Below are positions 4,638 to 5,706 of a stretch of DNA of 5,706 nucleotides, piece after piece. Within the stretch, counting starts at the first letter, position 1; every line of letters starts with the position of its first letter. Location: NCBI GenBank assembly GCA_019751575.1, contig JAIENF010000757.1:1-5706 (forward strand), given 5' to 3'. The position numbers and the translations under genes were made by a program. This DNA comes from Burkholderiales bacterium. GTDB taxonomy: Bacteria > Pseudomonadota > Gammaproteobacteria > Burkholderiales > CAIKXV01. A model generated the notes under the pieces. It saw nothing but the letters and a program-made list of their open reading frames with translations, did no database searches and was not told the origin of the DNA.

Positions 4638-5477
4638 ATGGAATCGCCCCGCACGCATGGCCCGATCCACCGGCGCACCGCCTGCTCGGCCGCACTGGCG
4701 GCGCTCGTGTGCGCGATGCTGCCGGCCGGACCGTATCGTTCCGAGGCACAGGCGGCCGAAGGCGCGAGCGGGACGCCGGGTGCCGGCGGCCGCAACGGCG
4801 CGGACGACAGGGACTCCTTGCCGGCACGCCTCGCCCTGGTCTATTCGCTGTCGCGCAACGGCCTCGAGATCGCCCGCGTCATCGAATCGTTCGAACGCGA
4901 CGGCAATGCGTACCGCATCACGAGCGAGGCGCGTGCAGTCGGTGTCGCTGCCCTCCTCGCGCGCGGCCAGGGCTGGCGGCGAGAGAGCCGAGGCACCCTC
5001 GGTGCTGCAGGGCTGCGTCCCGACCAGTTCACCGACCAGCGGGGTACCAACCCTTTGCTGCGGGCCCGCTTCGACTGGGTGGCGAACCGTATCCGTTTCG
5101 ACCGTCCGGGCACCGATCCGGCCGAAGGCGACGGGGAACCCCTGGCGCCGGGGACCACCGACCGCCTCAGCTTCCCGTATGCGCTCGCCCTGCGCGCCGG
5201 CCGCGCGCCCGGCCTGCCGGCCACCGAATGGGAGGCGCCGATGACGGACGGCCGGCGGGTCAGCCGCTACCGCTTCACCGTCTCTGGCCGGGAGCCGCTC
5301 ACCACGCCGGCCGGCAGCTTCGACACCATCCGGGTGACCCGGGTGCGGGAAAAGGACGACAACGCCACCGACGTCTGGCTTGCCGCCGGGCGCGGCATGA
5401 TCCCGGTACGCATCCTGGTCGCCGAACCCGACGGCGCGGCATTCGACCAGGTGCTGGTACAGATCGGCGGACAGTGA
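4638..5477 (+). CDS. Secreted DUF3108 domain protein
   Basis: A 279-residue protein with an N-terminal export signal: basic residues around HRR (11-13), a hydrophobic core at about 16-30, and a plausible signal peptidase I site after AQA (residues 37-39). It should act in the periplasm or at the inner face of the outer membrane. C25 does not fit a lipobox because V precedes it. After a low-complexity Gly/Ala linker (about 40-60), the domain runs from about 65 to the end. The C-terminal part, AGSFDTIRVTRVREKD (225-240) then DVWLAAGRGMIPVRIL (245-260) and DGAAFDQVLV (265-274), is typical of DUF3108 (PF11306), a probable beta-rich domain of unknown function. DUF3108 genes next to purN are known in other proteobacteria such as Pseudomonas, with no explained purine link. 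The stop overlaps the start of the following gene by four bases, implying co-translation of the two envelope proteins. Confidence 0.82.
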   Translation: MESPRTHGPIHRRTACSAALAALVCAMLPAGPYRSEAQAAEGASGTPGAGGRNGADDRDSLPARLALVYSLSRNGLEIARVIESFERDGNAYRITSEARAVGVAALLARGQGWRRESRGTLGAAGLRPDQFTDQRGTNPLLRARFDWVANRIRFDRPGTDPAEGDGEPLAPGTTDRLSFPYALALRAGRAPGLPATEWEAPMTDGRRVSRYRFTVSGREPLTTPAGSFDTIRVTRVREKDDNATDVWLAAGRGMIPVRILVAEPDGAAFDQVLVQIGGQ

Positions 5478-5706
5478 ACCCGAACGCCGCCGGGGCGCAC
5501 CGGCGCGGATTCGCATGGGCACTGTTCGCCTCGCTGCTGCTGCATGCGCTCACCCTGTCCGTGGCGCCGATGCGCCCGGGCGACCCGGCCGACCCGCCGG
5601 CAGCGGGACTGCCTCCCCTGGTCGCCGTGACGCTGCTGCCACCGCCGGCCGCCAGCCCCGCACCGGGACCGCTGCAGCCACCGGCGCCGGCATCCCGCTC
5701 GACACC
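5474..5706 (+). CDS. Pro-rich membrane-anchored protein, N-terminal part (TonB-like or second DUF3108 protein)
   Basis: Partial gene running off the right edge. The GTG at 5474 overlaps the DUF3108 stop (GTGA), and the frame stays open for 77 codons to the window end. The protein begins with a short basic stretch (HRR, 9-11), a hydrophobic helix at about 12-32 containing ASLLLHAL (19-26), then a Pro/Ala-rich linker with PPP and PAP runs. This matches the architecture of TonB-family energy transducers (cytoplasmic N-terminus, one membrane helix, Pro-rich periplasmic spacer). It equally matches the N-terminus of the larger anchored DUF3108 proteins of some betaproteobacteria. The C-terminal domain that would decide is outside the window. 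The next in-frame ATG is codon 33, past the helix, which supports the GTG start. Confidence 0.65.
   Translation, partial: MNPNAAGAHRRGFAWALFASLLLHALTLSVAPMRPGDPADPPAAGLPPLVAVTLLPPPAASPAPGPLQPPAPASRST

Noticed and set aside
4723..4727. Possible lipobox cysteine in the DUF3108 signal region
   Set aside because: Valine precedes the first candidate Cys (residue 25) where Gly, Ala or Ser is needed; a signal peptidase I site after AQA fits better.
4167..5522. 451-codon open frame on the minus strand opposite purN and the DUF3108 gene
   Set aside because: Arg/Gly/Ala-rich shadow with no family features, while the opposite strand has motifs, a signal peptide and a strong ribosome binding site.

Overview
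The window is GC-rich throughout (roughly 70% by eye) with strongly GC-biased third codon positions. It holds a compact set of conserved chromosomal genes that looks like a proteobacterium, most likely a betaproteobacterium. The grounds are the R-for-K Walker A of Hda, a PerM-family permease beside hda, purM-purN as a pair, a HAD-IB hydrolase after hda, and a DUF3108 gene after purN. The genus cannot be named from sequence alone. No mobile element, tRNA, rRNA or CRISPR array was seen.

Layout: two gene clusters diverge from an intergenic region at about 2632-2881. Leftward (minus strand) run a PerM/AI-2E-family permease (1564-2631), hda (753-1562, true start uncertain) and a HAD-IB phosphatase-like protein (65-727). 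The first 64 bases lie past that last stop and hold a GC-rich hairpin and one possible start codon of a further minus-strand gene. Rightward (plus strand) run purM (2882-3901), purN (3924-4622), a secreted DUF3108 protein (4638-5477) and the start of a Pro-rich, membrane-anchored protein (5474 onward, cut by the window edge).

How they work together: PurM and PurN catalyse steps 5 and 3 of de novo purine synthesis and are joined by overlapping stop/start codons. Hda, with the loaded sliding clamp, promotes hydrolysis of DnaA-bound ATP and so limits re-initiation of replication. The permease and HAD protein have no firmly known substrate here. The DUF3108 protein and the coupled membrane protein look like an envelope pair of unknown function.

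The most unusual signal is a perfect 20-bp inverted repeat (1488-1507 / 1526-1545, 18-nt loop) between the perM stop and the conserved core of Hda. It either encodes a Gly/Pro/Ala-rich N-terminal extension or is an untranslated intercistronic stem-loop, in which case hda starts at 1466. Second is a pair of predicted promoters in the divergent region with start sites only a few bases apart, so they could not both be occupied at once. The rest is ordinary housekeeping content, and I do not see a clear new system.
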